From Arthrobacter sp. TMP15 (lineage in GTDB: Bacteria; Actinomycetota; Actinomycetes; Actinomycetales; Micrococcaceae), in assembly GCF_039529835.1 (NCBI RefSeq), contig NZ_CP154262.1:1426001-1490000 (forward strand): a stretch of 64,000 bases of DNA, written 5' to 3'. Shown here piece after piece: positions 28,876-38,123 of the stretch. Positions within the stretch are counted from its first letter, which is position 1. Each line of letters starts with the position of its first letter. Made by a program: the position numbers and the translations under genes. The notes below the pieces were generated by a model that worked only from the letters and a program-made list of their open reading frames with translations, was not told the origin of the DNA and did no database searches.

Positions 28876-30402
28876 ATGCTTAGGCTTCCACCCATACGGC
28901 GGCGCAGAGGTGGCATTTTTGCCACTCTGGCCGCCTTTTTTACTGTAGCAATCATGCTTTTCGGGATCGGCGGGGCCTCAGCGTTGAGCGCATCGGCCGC
29001 TCCTGCCACCCCGGCAAATGTTATTTCCGCACCCACAAAAGCGCTCCAAGGCGATGTTAAAGGCAAGACCTTTTCAATTGCTACTGACACCACTTTTGCC
29101 CCGTTTGAGTTCCGGGACGGGAGCGGTGAGCTGGTCGGTATCGACATGGACCTGCTGCGGGCCATTGCCGTAGACCAAGGCTTCGAAGTGGATATTAAAT
29201 CACTGGGCTTTGACGCTGCATTGCAAGCGCTGCAGTCCAACCAGGTGGCGGGCGTTATTGCCGGCATGTCCATTACGGATGAGCGGAAGCAGATCTTTGA
29301 CTTCTCCGCACCTTACTTTGACTCCGGCGTGCAAATGGCGGTCGCCACTAACAACGGCGAGATCACTTCCTATGCGGATCTGAAAGGCAAGACTGTCACA
29401 GCTAAGCGTGGCAGTGAAGGCGAGTCCTTTGCTAACTCGATTAAGGCTGAGTACAACTTTACGGTAAAGGCTTTGGCTGATTCGGCCACTATGTACGACG
29501 ACGTTAAAGCAGGCAACTCTGTGGCAGTCTTCGATGACTACCCGGTGCTGGCCTACGGTGTCAGCCAGAATAATGGCCTGAAAATCGTTACGGACAAAGA
29601 ACAGGGCAGCTCCTACGGATTTGCCGTTAACAAGGGCCAAAACCCGGAACTGCTAGCCGCCTTTGACGCTGGTCTGAGCAACTTGAAGGCCAATGGCGAG
29701 TACGACAAGATTCTCGACAAATACCTGGCTAAGTCCGAAGTTGCCGAACAGGTCAGCTTTTTGCAACTCGTCAAGGATAGTTTTCCAGCCCTGATGAAGG
29801 GGCTATGGCTGACAATGGTCGCCACGGTGCTCTCATTGGCCATTGCGCTGGTACTGGGTATCCTCTTTGGATTCTTCAAGGTGGCCGAGAGCAGGATTCT
29901 GCGCGGCATTGCCACGACGTACGTTTCTATCTTCCGTGGAACTCCGCTGCTAGTCCAAGCGTTCTTCTTCTACTTTGGTTTGCCGCAGATGACAGGGCAG
30001 CCAATCGATGTTCTCAGTGCCGGCGTTTTGACACTGAGTCTTAACGCTGGTGCCTATATGACAGAGATTGTCCGTGGCGGCATTCAATCCGTTGACCCTG
30101 GACAATTGGAAGCCAGCCGCAGCCTGGGCTTAGGGTACGTCACCTCCATGCGCCGTGTAGTGGTGCCGCAGGCTGTGAAGATTATGACGCCGTCGTTCAT
30201 CAACCAGTTCGTCATCACGCTCAAGGACACCTCGTTGCTGGCCGTCATTGGCTTCGCGGAGCTGACGTATCAGGGCCAACAGATTTACGCGTCCAACTTC
30301 CGCACGGGTGAGACACTGCTGATTGTGGCGGCTCTGTACTTTATTGTGATCTCGATCTTGACCCAGCTTTCCAACGCTTTGGACAGGAAGTTCAACAAAT
30401 GA
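28876..30402 (+). CDS. Amino-acid ABC transporter, fused substrate-binding and permease protein
   Basis: 508 residues. A basic start and hydrophobic segment form an N-terminal signal (about 1-45). A family 3 solute-binding domain (about 58-290) runs from [17 protein letters not shown] to [15 protein letters not shown] HisM/GlnP-type permease (about 300-500) has [17 protein letters not shown] and the EAA-loop [22 protein letters not shown]. Fused GlnPQ-type importers take up glutamine, asparagine or related residues. ATG 28876 follows GTGAGGGAA. It overlaps the ATPase gene by 4 bases. Confidence 0.92.
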   Translation: MLRLPPIRRRRGGIFATLAAFFTVAIMLFGIGGASALSASAAPATPANVISAPTKALQGDVKGKTFSIATDTTFAPFEFRDGSGELVGIDMDLLRAIAVDQGFEVDIKSLGFDAALQALQSNQVAGVIAGMSITDERKQIFDFSAPYFDSGVQMAVATNNGEITSYADLKGKTVTAKRGSEGESFANSIKAEYNFTVKALADSATMYDDVKAGNSVAVFDDYPVLAYGVSQNNGLKIVTDKEQGSSYGFAVNKGQNPELLAAFDAGLSNLKANGEYDKILDKYLAKSEVAEQVSFLQLVKDSFPALMKGLWLTMVATVLSLAIALVLGILFGFFKVAESRILRGIATTYVSIFRGTPLLVQAFFFYFGLPQMTGQPIDVLSAGVLTLSLNAGAYMTEIVRGGIQSVDPGQLEASRSLGLGYVTSMRRVVVPQAVKIMTPSFINQFVITLKDTSLLAVIGFAELTYQGQQIYASNFRTGETLLIVAALYFIVISILTQLSNALDRKFNK

Positions 30403-31139
30403 GCGAAAAAAACGCGAAAATCAGTGTCCGTCAACTGAAGAAGTCGTTTGGCTCCAATGAAGTCCTCAAAGGCTTGGACGTTGATATTGCCGAAGGCGAG
30501 GTGGTATGCGTAATTGGGCCATCAGGTTCGGGTAAATCAACGTTCCTGCGCTGCCTGAACAAGCTTGAGGACATTACTGCCGGTACTGTCACGATCAGCG
30601 GTGTTGACCTGACCGATGCAGACGTTGATTTGAACACCGTCCGGGCAAACATTGGCATGGTCTTTCAGCACTTCAACCTGTTCCCGCACATGTCAGTGAT
30701 CCAAAACATCATGCTGGCGCCGGTGGAACTCAAGAAATTGGACAAGGCCGGGGCAAGGGCTCAGGCGATGAAGCTGCTTGAACGGGTTGGGCTTGTCGAG
30801 AAAGCCGATGCTCGGCCGGCATCGCTTTCCGGCGGGCAGAAACAGCGTGTGGCCATTGCACGTGCCCTGGCTATGAACCCCGACATCATGCTCTTCGATG
30901 AGGCTACCAGCGCTTTGGACCCGGAAATGGTCGGGGAGGTGTTGGCGGTTATTCGCGATCTGGCCGCCGAGGGCATGACAATGGTGGTAGTCACGCATGA
31001 GATGGGCTTTGCTCGCGAAGTGGCTGACAGGGTTGTCTTCATGGACGAGGGGCTTATCTGCGAGGAAGGCACTCCGGAAGAAATGTTCTCAAACGCCCAG
31101 CAGCCGCGATTGCAGGATTTTCTGGCCAAGGTTCTCTAG
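30399..31139 (+). CDS. Polar amino-acid ABC transporter ATP-binding protein
   Basis: 246 residues. Walker [14 protein letters not shown] (about 44), Q-loop [12 protein letters not shown], signature [15 protein letters not shown] and Walker [15 protein letters not shown] are intact, with the H-loop in [14 protein letters not shown]. It energises the fused permease encoded immediately upstream, with which it shares an ATGA overlap. The GlnQ/HisP subfamily assignment rests on the family-typical ATSALDPE and on context. Confidence 0.94.
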   Translation: MSEKNAKISVRQLKKSFGSNEVLKGLDVDIAEGEVVCVIGPSGSGKSTFLRCLNKLEDITAGTVTISGVDLTDADVDLNTVRANIGMVFQHFNLFPHMSVIQNIMLAPVELKKLDKAGARAQAMKLLERVGLVEKADARPASLSGGQKQRVAIARALAMNPDIMLFDEATSALDPEMVGEVLAVIRDLAAEGMTMVVVTHEMGFAREVADRVVFMDEGLICEEGTPEEMFSNAQQPRLQDFLAKVL

Positions 31140-31146
31140 CGGGAGC

Positions 31147-31183
31147 GCAAAGGTGGCCGGCCAGTGGGCTGGCCACCTTTTGC
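31147..31183 (+). terminator. Terminator after the amino-acid transporter operon
   Basis: GCAAAGGTGGCC pairs with GGCCACCTTTTGC around a 12-base loop, 7 bases after the ATPase stop. The T content is modest. Confidence 0.7.
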
Positions 31184-31240
31184 GTGTAGATTTATTGGTT
31201 GGGCGCACCACGCCGGCACAACAGTTTAGGAGCGTATGTG

Positions 31241-32152
31241 ATGGACATGCAGGGCATCCTCGATGGCATCGTTGATCATGTTGCACCCCTGTGCGAACGA
31301 GGAGAAGTAGCGGCCTACATTCCCAGTTTAAGTAAAGTACCGCGGGATAAATTTGGCATCTGTGTGGCCATGTCCGATGGGACAGTGTATGGGGCAGGGG
31401 ACTGGCAGGAGCCGTTTTCCATTCAAAGTATTTCCAAAGTTTTTTCATTGGCTCTAGTGATGTCCTATGACTACGATTCGATCTGGCGGCGAGTTTTCCG
31501 GGAGCCCTCAGGGACACCCTTTAACTCCATGGTTCAGCTAGAAGCCGATCGGGGTATACCGCGGAACCCTTTTATCAATGCTGGTGCTCTGGTTGTCACA
31601 GACAGGCTATTGACTCTCACAGGTGATGCTGCCGGTTCGGTACGCGGGCTTGTGCGCAGGGAATCAGGATCTGCTGACGTTGATGTGGATGCGGTGGTGG
31701 CGGCCTCAGAATCGGGACACGGTCACCGGAACGCTTCAATGGCGCATTTGCTGGCCAGCTACGGCAACCTTGAGAACCCGGTTGAGGACGTTCTGGCTAA
31801 CTACTTCGACCAGTGCGCCCTTGAAATGAGCTGTGAGGACCTAGCCAAGGCATCACTGTTCCTAGCCCGTCATGGCGTCTCTTCGGGCGGTACACCGTTC
31901 CTGAGCCCCAATCAAAGCAAGCGTGTCAACGCTGTGATGCTCACTTGTGGCACCTATGACGCTGCGGGGGAGTTTGCCTACCGTGTGGGTGTGCCATGCA
32001 AAAGCGGTGTGGGCGGCGGTATCGTAGCCATTGTTCCTGGCCGCTGCTCGGTCACCGTATGGGGCCCTGCGCTGGGCCCCAACGGTAATTCAATGGCAGG
32101 CATTGCGGCGTTGGATGAGTTCACCGCCCGTACCGACTGGTCCATTTTTTAG
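31241..32152 (+). CDS. glsA: Glutaminase
   Basis: 303 residues, the usual size. The serine-dependent beta-lactamase-like fold shows the catalytic S-x-x-K in FSIQSISKVFSL. RNPFINAGALVVTD, HRNASMAHLL, the Tyr/Asn region MLTCGTYDAAGEFAYRVG and KSGVGGGIVAIVPG follow. It hydrolyses glutamine to glutamate and ammonia. TAGGAG lies 8 nt before ATG 31241; an upstream in-frame start at 31199 falls too near the preceding terminator. Next to a polar amino-acid importer, it could process imported glutamine. Confidence 0.93.
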   Translation: MDMQGILDGIVDHVAPLCERGEVAAYIPSLSKVPRDKFGICVAMSDGTVYGAGDWQEPFSIQSISKVFSLALVMSYDYDSIWRRVFREPSGTPFNSMVQLEADRGIPRNPFINAGALVVTDRLLTLTGDAAGSVRGLVRRESGSADVDVDAVVAASESGHGHRNASMAHLLASYGNLENPVEDVLANYFDQCALEMSCEDLAKASLFLARHGVSSGGTPFLSPNQSKRVNAVMLTCGTYDAAGEFAYRVGVPCKSGVGGGIVAIVPGRCSVTVWGPALGPNGNSMAGIAALDEFTARTDWSIF

Positions 32153-32292
32153 GTTTTTTTACTCTGCATTTTCACTGTTTTCTGCGGTGAGAGAGGTGAT
32201 CTCACTGCTCCACTGCACTCACAGGTAATTCACAGCTTGAATAAGTAGCGTGGAAATCGTCACCAGTTGGATTGATCTTTAAGGAGGGCCCC

Positions 32293-32478
32293 ATGGGACT
32301 CGGAGATAAAATTAGCAACAAGGCAGAGGAAATGACCGGCAAGGTCAAGGAAACTACCGGAGATGCAACCAATAACGAGAAGCTTCAGGCAGAAGGCGTT
32401 GCAGATCAGGCTTCGGCGAAAACCAAGCAGGCCGGTGAGCACGTCAAGGATGCTGCTAAGGACGTTTTCGATAAGTAA
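32293..32478 (+). CDS. CsbD family stress protein
   Basis: 61 residues, highly charged and helical, with the CsbD pattern GLGDKISNKAEEMTGKVKETTGD. In Bacillus, csbD is part of the general stress regulon; the molecular role is unknown. AAGGAGGGCCCC is an excellent ribosome-binding site, and a strong terminator follows, so this looks like a highly expressed monocistronic gene. Confidence 0.88.
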   Translation: MGLGDKISNKAEEMTGKVKETTGDATNNEKLQAEGVADQASAKTKQAGEHVKDAAKDVFDK

Positions 32479-32515
32479 GCACTAGATATTGCTTACGTCT
32501 TGACGTTTGATAGGC

Positions 32516-32560
32516 AAAGTCAGGGGCCGGAACATTACGTTCGGGCCCCTGACTTTTTTT
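32516..32560 (+). terminator. Rho-independent terminator after csbD
   Basis: AAAGTCAGGGGCC pairs with GGCCCCTGACTTT, extended inward by GAAC/GTTC, and is followed by a run of seven T. Confidence 0.92.
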
Positions 32561-32568
32561 ATTTCCCA

Positions 32569-32635
32569 AGAACGCGCCGCAACGGTTAGGGCGGGCCCAG
32601 AACTGCTGCCTACCCTAACCGCTGCGGCGTGTTCT
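32569..32635 (-). terminator. Large imperfect inverted repeat downstream of glnA1
   Basis: Two 23-base arms differ at only two positions, both compatible with G-U pairs, around a 21-base loop. It sits 3 bases beyond the glnA1 stop. No T-run follows on the minus strand, so it may act as a terminator or as a 3' RNA-stabilising hairpin. Confidence 0.55.
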
Positions 32636-32637
32636 GG

Positions 32638-34062
32638 TTAGCAGCTGTAGTAGAGCTCAAACTCGTACGGGTTTGGGCGCAGTTGCAGCGGCTTGATCTC
32701 GTATTCGCGCTTGTAGTCGATCCACGTGTCAATCAAATCCTGCGTGAATACGCCACCGGCCTGCAAGAAGTCGTTGTCGTTTTCCAAGGCGATAAGCGCC
32801 TCTTCCAGAGACTCAGGTGCCTTGGGAATGTCCTTGGCTTCTTCCGGGGGGAGCTCGTACAGGTCCTTGTCAATGGGCGCCGGCGGTTCGATCCGGTTCT
32901 TGATGCCGTCAAGACCAGCCATCAGCTGGGCGGAGAAGGCCAGATACGGGTTCGATGAGGCGTCAGGTGCACGGAACTCCAAGCGCTTGGCTTTCGGGTT
33001 CGAGCCGGTGATCGGGATGCGGATACCCGCCGAGCGGTTACCCTGCGAGTACACCATGTTCACCGGGGCCTCAAAGCCCTTCACCAAACGGCGGTAGGAG
33101 TTCACTGTGGGGTTGGTGAAGGCCAGCACAGCATCGGCGTGCTTGAGCAGCCCGCCAATGTACCAGCGCGCCATGTCGGACAGGCCGGCGTAGCCCTTCT
33201 CGTCGTAGAATAATGGATCGCCATTGCTCCACAGTGACTGGTGGCAGTGCATGCCGGATCCGTTGTCACCAAAGACGGGCTTAGGCATGAACGTTACTGA
33301 CTTGCCCCAGGCCCAGGCCGTGTTCTTAATGATGTATTTGAACTTCTGCAGATCGTCGGCAGAATGCACCAGCGTGTTGAACTTGTAATTGATTTCGGCC
33401 TGACCGGCCGCACCAACTTCGTGGTGGGAGCGCTCAACTTCAAGGCCGGCAGCATCCATTTCAAGGCACATGGCGTCACGCAGATCAGCCTGGTGGTCAA
33501 TGGGGGCCACCGGGAAGTAGCCGCCCTTTTCTGGCGTCTTGTAGCCTAAGTTGCCGCCTTCTTCTACCCTGCCCGTGTTCCAGTAGGCCTCTTCGGAGTC
33601 GATCTTGTAGAAGGATCCTTTTGCGGAGGACTCGTACTGGACATTGTCAAAGACAAAGAATTCGGCCTCGGCACCAAAGAAGGCTGTGTCTGCAATGCCT
33701 GTTGAGGCCAGGTAGGCCTCTGCCTTCTCGGCAACACCACGAGGATCGCGGTGGTAAGGATCTCCGGTACGCGGGTTGACGATGGAGAAATTCAACGCCA
33801 GCGTCTTCTCCAAACGGAACGTGTCAATAAAAGCGGTCTTAGGGTCCGGGATCAGCTGCATGTCTGACTCTGCGATGCCCTGGAAGCCGCGGATGGAGGA
33901 ACCATCGAACAGCTGACCGTTGACGAAAAAATCAAGGTCAACAGTTTTGGCAGGCACGTTGAAGTGCTGCTGGACACCGGGCAGATCTGTGAATCGGATA
34001 TCGACGAACTTAACATCTTCGTCTTTGATGAACTGGAGGACTTCTTCCGCGTTCTTGAACAT
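32638..34062 (-). CDS. glnA: Glutamine synthetase type I, GlnA1
   Basis: 474 residues. [66 protein letters not shown] and [16 protein letters not shown] mark the active site. The adenylylation tyrosine is in [10 protein letters not shown] at about residue 402. It makes glutamine from glutamate, ammonia and ATP as a dodecamer and is the expected target of GlnE in this window. A GlnR-like box lies 84 bases upstream. AGGAGCGTAA precedes the ATG. Confidence 0.96.
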   Translation of the reverse strand: MFKNAEEVLQFIKDEDVKFVDIRFTDLPGVQQHFNVPAKTVDLDFFVNGQLFDGSSIRGFQGIAESDMQLIPDPKTAFIDTFRLEKTLALNFSIVNPRTGDPYHRDPRGVAEKAEAYLASTGIADTAFFGAEAEFFVFDNVQYESSAKGSFYKIDSEEAYWNTGRVEEGGNLGYKTPEKGGYFPVAPIDHQADLRDAMCLEMDAAGLEVERSHHEVGAAGQAEINYKFNTLVHSADDLQKFKYIIKNTAWAWGKSVTFMPKPVFGDNGSGMHCHQSLWSNGDPLFYDEKGYAGLSDMARWYIGGLLKHADAVLAFTNPTVNSYRRLVKGFEAPVNMVYSQGNRSAGIRIPITGSNPKAKRLEFRAPDASSNPYLAFSAQLMAGLDGIKNRIEPPAPIDKDLYELPPEEAKDIPKAPESLEEALIALENDNDFLQAGGVFTQDLIDTWIDYKREYEIKPLQLRPNPYEFELYYSC

Positions 34063-34145
34063 TTACGCTCCTTGGCGCTGGGGGATGTGGCCGGCTGGGT
34101 GCGGCTACGTTGCCTGTACGACTGAGATAAGCCTAGAACCAGAGC

Positions 34146-34183
34146 ATTACCCCATCGTGTCAGAAATGTTTCCGGCACGTTAC
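34146..34183 (-). promoter_or_regulatory. GlnR-type box upstream of glnA1
   Basis: On the minus strand the order is GTAAC-N6-GAAAC-N6-GACAC-N6-GTAAT, with exact 11-base periodicity. This fits the GlnR consensus of Streptomyces and mycobacteria (gTnAC-n6-GaAAC repeated). The first two elements match fully, the third 4 of 5 and the last 3 of 5. It is placed properly for nitrogen control of glnA1. Confidence 0.6.
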
Positions 34184-34229
34184 AAGCGCCCCGGGAAGTC
34201 CCGGTGCCCCTGCTTCGGGCCCACACCGG

Positions 34230-34242
34230 TAAGCTGTTGGTG
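34230..34242 (+). promoter_or_regulatory. RDD gene -10-like hexamer and leaderless start
   Basis: TAAGCT (34230-34235) lies six bases before GTG 34242 and no Shine-Dalgarno is present. Confidence 0.4.
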
Positions 34243-34679
34243 TGGTAGATCGTAAAGACTTAGGTTCCTGGCTCAGCGGGCCGGACACTTCCAATATATC
34301 CAAATTCCCGGGCGCGCGTTTAGGGCTACCCGAAAGTGGGCCTAAATCGATGGCCCGTGCAGGCCGGCGCATCCTTGCCCTCTGTATTGATTGGGGTTTG
34401 TGCTATCTGATTGCGATAGCTTTTTTTGACGCCAACCCGAACGCTATCTTGGCTGTCTTCGCCGTTGAACAGATGGTTCTTGTTGGCACACTTGGCTACA
34501 GCGTGGGCCACAGGATCATGGGCATCCAGGTTACAAGGCTCGACGGCGGTCCTGCAGGCTTGCTGGCGGGCGTTGTTCGCGCTGTGCTGGTGTGTCTGGT
34601 GATCCCTGCCGTGATTATGGATGCGGACCACCGCGGCCTGCATGACAGGGCTATGAAAACGATTTTAGTGCGTCGCTAG
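34242..34679 (+). CDS. RDD family membrane protein
   Basis: 145 residues. The RDD pattern begins MARAGRRILALCIDWGLCY, with hydrophobic segments near 45-60, 67-85 and 108-125. The typical GYSVGHRIMGIQVTRLDGG and HDRAMKTILVRR follow. RDD proteins have no single known function; some are proposed to be ion or solute exporters. It diverges from glnA1, an arrangement I recall in related genomes. Confidence 0.85.
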   Translation: MVDRKDLGSWLSGPDTSNISKFPGARLGLPESGPKSMARAGRRILALCIDWGLCYLIAIAFFDANPNAILAVFAVEQMVLVGTLGYSVGHRIMGIQVTRLDGGPAGLLAGVVRAVLVCLVIPAVIMDADHRGLHDRAMKTILVRR

Positions 34680-34733
34680 AGTCCTGAGGTATCGATTCAG
34701 GTACAGGAACTGGTTACACCAGAAAACGTGGGC

Positions 34734-35249
34734 TTACTTCCCGGGCGCGTCGGATGGATCAAGTGTCCCAACAGCCATGGCCCAGGCCACGCCATCAGGA
34801 GCCATAATACGGACTTGAGTGAGACCGTGGGCGTTGAAATCCTGGTTCGTCATGCTGCTGATATGTCCCGCCACACATTCAATGTTGAAACTGGACATGT
34901 GGCCTTGCCCTGAATCCGAGTCAATCGAAACATCCACGGTGCCCCGGCCCTGGCAATTGATATTGAACTGCAATCCCGCACCGTTGGCTTCGAAGGAGCC
35001 GCCGGAATTTGTGGTGGCCTCAGGTGAGCCAAGAACGCGCTCACTGGCAAATGTGGCCAGAGTTTTCCCTGGCAGCTTTGGAAGAGAAATTTCTGAAGGC
35101 GAAGAAGCCACTGATGATTGTTCCGGTGCGGAGGGAAAAATCGACTGGACGGGCTCGCTAGTTGCTGGCGGTTCATGAGGTGTGCAGGAGCTAAGGGTAG
35201 GTGCCAATGCCGCCACCGTGAGCACTAACACTGCGCGTGTGTAAATCAA
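34734..35249 (-). CDS. Putative secreted lipoprotein, unknown
   Basis: 171 residues. The signal peptide ends in a lipobox-like LSSC (Cys 22), followed by a Ser/Pro/Glu linker and a domain of about 100 residues with two further cysteines (NINCQGRG, NIECVAGH) that could form a disulfide. LspA in this window would process it. The start codon is TTG at 35249, chosen because GGGGAGG lies 8 nt upstream and no ATG is nearby. The domain is not recognised. Convergent with the RDD gene. Confidence 0.72.
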   Translation of the reverse strand: MIYTRAVLVLTVAALAPTLSSCTPHEPPATSEPVQSIFPSAPEQSSVASSPSEISLPKLPGKTLATFASERVLGSPEATTNSGGSFEANGAGLQFNINCQGRGTVDVSIDSDSGQGHMSSFNIECVAGHISSMTNQDFNAHGLTQVRIMAPDGVAWAMAVGTLDPSDAPGK

Positions 35250-35370
35250 TGATTGGCCTCCCCGAACGGTTTCAGTGCAAGGCTAGCACCGTCCGCGGCG
35301 GTTCTGAGGGTCGCCTAGCACGTGCCGGGCCTAGAGTTCCAGAGAACATATGGCCGGGAAAAATATTTGA

Positions 35371-35396
35371 GGCCCAACAGGATTACCTGCCGGGCC
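35371..35396 (-). terminator. Terminator downstream of the DUF4191 gene
   Basis: GGCCCAACAGG pairs with CCTGCCGGGCC (two wobble positions). On the minus strand a U-rich stretch ATATTTTT follows. It lies 30 bases beyond the stop. Confidence 0.6.
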
Positions 35397-35425
35397 AAAA
35401 ATAATGCTCACAATCAACGCTGCTA

Positions 35426-36196
35426 TTAGCGCCCGCGGGATGCTTTACGATCGGGGCGAGCCTTGTACGGATCGATCCCCTTGGGAATAGGTAGCTTGTT
35501 GCCCATGGAGGTGATGCGCTTGTTAACCGCACTGACCTCAACTTTGGTGAGCTCGCCCTTGAGCTTGCCCATCTTCTTAGTGACCTTGGCGATCGGGACT
35601 TGGCCTTCGCCCTTGCCAGTTTCAATGATGGTGATGGTGACGTTGGGCAAAATACGGTTGAGCCGTCGTCGCTCAGCATCAACAAGCCCTTTGACCCTAT
35701 TAGTGGGGCCCTCCGTGACAAGGACAATGCCAGGTTTGCCGATGGCGCGGAAAACTACGTCCTGCGTGCGCGGGTTAACCGAGGCAGGTTGTTCCTCAAA
35801 AATCCAGCCCTTCTTCAAGGAGCTCAGGGCAGCACCGGCGGCACCTGCCTTACCTTCAATTTGGGCGTAAGCAGCACGTTCGGCGCGGCGGGACATGAGC
35901 AGCAAAGCACCTAATAGTCCCAGCGGGATTCCGACCAGCAATCCCGTAATCCAATTGCCGGGGGACACCAGGAGAACCACAGCCATTGAGAGAACGATGA
36001 GGCCAAAGAACGCGCCAAGCATGATCCATGTCACCATAGGATCGTGGCGGCGGGTCATCTTGAAGATGTCCACCATTTGCTTGATGCGGCCCGGTTTTTT
36101 GTTCTTCTTGGGCTTATCTGCCTTCGGAGCACGGGAAAAAAGGGAACGCTTGGGTGTGTCAGCGTTGCTGTCTGCGGAGTCAGTGGTTTTGGCCAT
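35426..36196 (-). CDS. DUF4191 domain membrane protein
   Basis: 256 residues. A basic N-terminus (KADKPKKNKKPGR) precedes two adjacent membrane segments (about 55-76 and 82-101). A cytoplasmic domain with SLKKGWIFEEQPASVNPRTQDVVFRAIGK-like sequence and a Lys-rich tail follows. This matches DUF4191, an actinobacterial family of unknown function typically found beside lipA, as here. On the minus strand TAGAAT lies 9 nt before the ATG, so its leader is very short. Confidence 0.82.
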   Translation of the reverse strand: MAKTTDSADSNADTPKRSLFSRAPKADKPKKNKKPGRIKQMVDIFKMTRRHDPMVTWIMLGAFFGLIVLSMAVVLLVSPGNWITGLLVGIPLGLLGALLLMSRRAERAAYAQIEGKAGAAGAALSSLKKGWIFEEQPASVNPRTQDVVFRAIGKPGIVLVTEGPTNRVKGLVDAERRRLNRILPNVTITIIETGKGEGQVPIAKVTKKMGKLKGELTKVEVSAVNKRITSMGNKLPIPKGIDPYKARPDRKASRGR

Positions 36197-36281
36197 AGTA
36201 ATTCAATTCTAACGTGTATTTGACGGGGAAGTACTCACACTTCAAGTGCTGTTGGGAACAGGCCTTGCCAGCGGAGCGCTC

Positions 36282-37298
36282 CTAGTGGGCGGCGATCAGG
36301 GAGGCGGCTTCTTGGCGGGTGTGTCCGGAGTCTTCGATGCCATCAGCGATGTGGGCTAGATGTTCGGGGATATCACGGCCCTTTTTACGCATCGCAGTGG
36401 CCCAGAGCCGTCCGGCACGGTAGGAAGAACGCACCAATGGCCCACTCATCACACCAAGGAAACCGATTTCTTCTGCTTCCTGATTTAGATCCATGAACTC
36501 CTGTGGCTTGACCCAACGATCCACCGGCAAATGCCGCTCGGAGGGGCGTAGATACTGGGTGATAGTGATCAAGTCAGTGCCGGCATCGTGCAGATCCTGA
36601 AGCGCCTGGCTAATCTCCGCCCGTGTTTCACCCATGCCCAGAATCAGGTTGGATTTAGTGACCATGCCCTGATCCCGGCCCTGAGTAATAACATCCAAGG
36701 AACGCTCATACCGGAACGCCGGACGGATACGCTTGAATATCCGTGGCACCGTTTCCACATTGTGGGCAAACACCTCAGGGGCAGAGTCACAGATCGCGCT
36801 AATGTGCTCAGGCTTGCCGGAGAAATCAGGAATCAATAATTCAACCCCGGTGTTCGGGTTCATTTCATGGATCTTACGAACCGTTTCGGCATAAAGCCAC
36901 ACACCCTCATCGGCCAGGTCATCACGAGCCACCCCTGTAACAGTGGCGTAGCGCAGGTTCATTTTCACCACTGAACGAGCCACCTTCGTGGGTTCAAACA
37001 TATCAATCGGGGAAGGCTTACCCGTATCAATCTGGCAGAAATCACACCGCCTTGTGCACTCGGAGCCACCAATCAAGAACGTGGCCTCACGGTCTTCCCA
37101 GCACTCAAAAATATTTGGGCAGCCAGCCTCTTCACACACCGTGTGCAGACCCTCGCTCTTGACAAGGTTCTTCATCGCGATGAACTCCGGGCCCATCTCA
37201 ACCTTGGCCTTCATCCACTCAGGCTTACGCTCAACCGGAACAGCAGCGTTGCGCTGCTCAATACGCAATAACTTGCGTCCTTCAGGTGCCAACGTCAC
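36282..37298 (-). CDS. lipA: Lipoyl synthase
   Basis: 338 residues. The auxiliary cluster motif C-x4-C-x5-C is in [12 protein letters not shown]. The radical-SAM motif C-x3-C-x2-C is in CTRRCDFCQ, and the C-terminal RSSY carries the serine ligand. LipA inserts two sulfurs into octanoyl groups on lipoyl domains. The GTG start overlaps the lipB stop by 4 bases, so both come from one message. The client proteins here include SucB. Confidence 0.96.
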   Translation of the reverse strand: MTLAPEGRKLLRIEQRNAAVPVERKPEWMKAKVEMGPEFIAMKNLVKSEGLHTVCEEAGCPNIFECWEDREATFLIGGSECTRRCDFCQIDTGKPSPIDMFEPTKVARSVVKMNLRYATVTGVARDDLADEGVWLYAETVRKIHEMNPNTGVELLIPDFSGKPEHISAICDSAPEVFAHNVETVPRIFKRIRPAFRYERSLDVITQGRDQGMVTKSNLILGMGETRAEISQALQDLHDAGTDLITITQYLRPSERHLPVDRWVKPQEFMDLNQEAEEIGFLGVMSGPLVRSSYRAGRLWATAMRKKGRDIPEHLAHIADGIEDSGHTRQEAASLIAAH

Positions 37299-38011
37299 GA
37301 AAATGCTCCTTCTGACCGGCCCGCTTCCACGGAACCGGCGGGTGGTGCCTGTTCAGGCTGAATATCAGTGATAAGTGGTGCCAATATCCGGGCCGTGGCT
37401 TCTTTGACCAGCGGGGCTAGATCTTGCGGAGAAATATCTTTTCCCGTCTCAACCGCCAGCGTGGTGGTGCCTGCATCAGCGATACCGCAGGCGATGATCT
37501 GGCTGTAAGGGGCCAAACTATTGTTAGCGTTGATAGCAATTCCATGCATTGTCACACCATCATGGACCCGGATACCAATGGCGGCGATCTTTCGGTCCCC
37601 GCCCTTGTCATCGGCAGTGAGCCAGATGCCTGCCCGGCCGTCTACGCGCAGGCCGGTGATGCCATAGTGTCCGAGGACTTCAATAATGATCTCTTCCAGA
37701 GCATGGACGTAAGCTCGGATGCTGTGTGGGTCGCTCAGCCGAACAATGGGATACATGACCAATTGGCCGGGACCGTGCCAGGTGAGTTTGCCACCCCTGT
37801 CAACGTTGATCACAGGTGTTCCGTCAAAGGGGCGCTCATTGTCTTCTGTACGTTTTCCTGCTGTGTACACGGCGGCGTGTTCCAGCAGTAGTGCTGTGTT
37901 GGGTGCTTGGCCGGCAACAACTTTTTCGTGGATCTGGCGTTGCTGTTCCCAAGCGCCAGCGTAGTCGATAAAGTTTGGGGCAAGTCCGACTTCGGAGAAC
38001 TGAACACTCAT
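37295..38011 (-). CDS. lipB: Octanoyl-[acyl-carrier-protein]:protein octanoyltransferase
   Basis: 238 residues. The fold shows [20 protein letters not shown] and the catalytic lysine in [10 protein letters not shown]. The nucleophilic cysteine is in [13 protein letters not shown]. LipB transfers octanoate from ACP to lipoyl domains, the step before LipA. The ATG at 38011 lies 7 bases after TAAACT with no convincing Shine-Dalgarno sequence, so a leaderless start is likely. The C-terminal 20 residues are a variable tail. Confidence 0.94.
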   Translation of the reverse strand: MSVQFSEVGLAPNFIDYAGAWEQQRQIHEKVVAGQAPNTALLLEHAAVYTAGKRTEDNERPFDGTPVINVDRGGKLTWHGPGQLVMYPIVRLSDPHSIRAYVHALEEIIIEVLGHYGITGLRVDGRAGIWLTADDKGGDRKIAAIGIRVHDGVTMHGIAINANNSLAPYSQIIACGIADAGTTTLAVETGKDISPQDLAPLVKEATARILAPLITDIQPEQAPPAGSVEAGRSEGAFS

Positions 38012-38024
38012 AGGAGTCAGTTTA
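38012..38024 (-). promoter_or_regulatory. lipB -10 hexamer and leaderless start
   Basis: On the minus strand TAAACT (38024-38019) is followed by seven bases and the lipB ATG. Confidence 0.45.
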
Positions 38025-38123
38025 GGTGAAGTTGGATCGTCGCCTAAATCAGAAACCGCTCAAGAAGATGCTGCTTGTGGATAACTTCAAGCGAGAAATC
38101 TCAAACGGGTCTACTAATGATGT

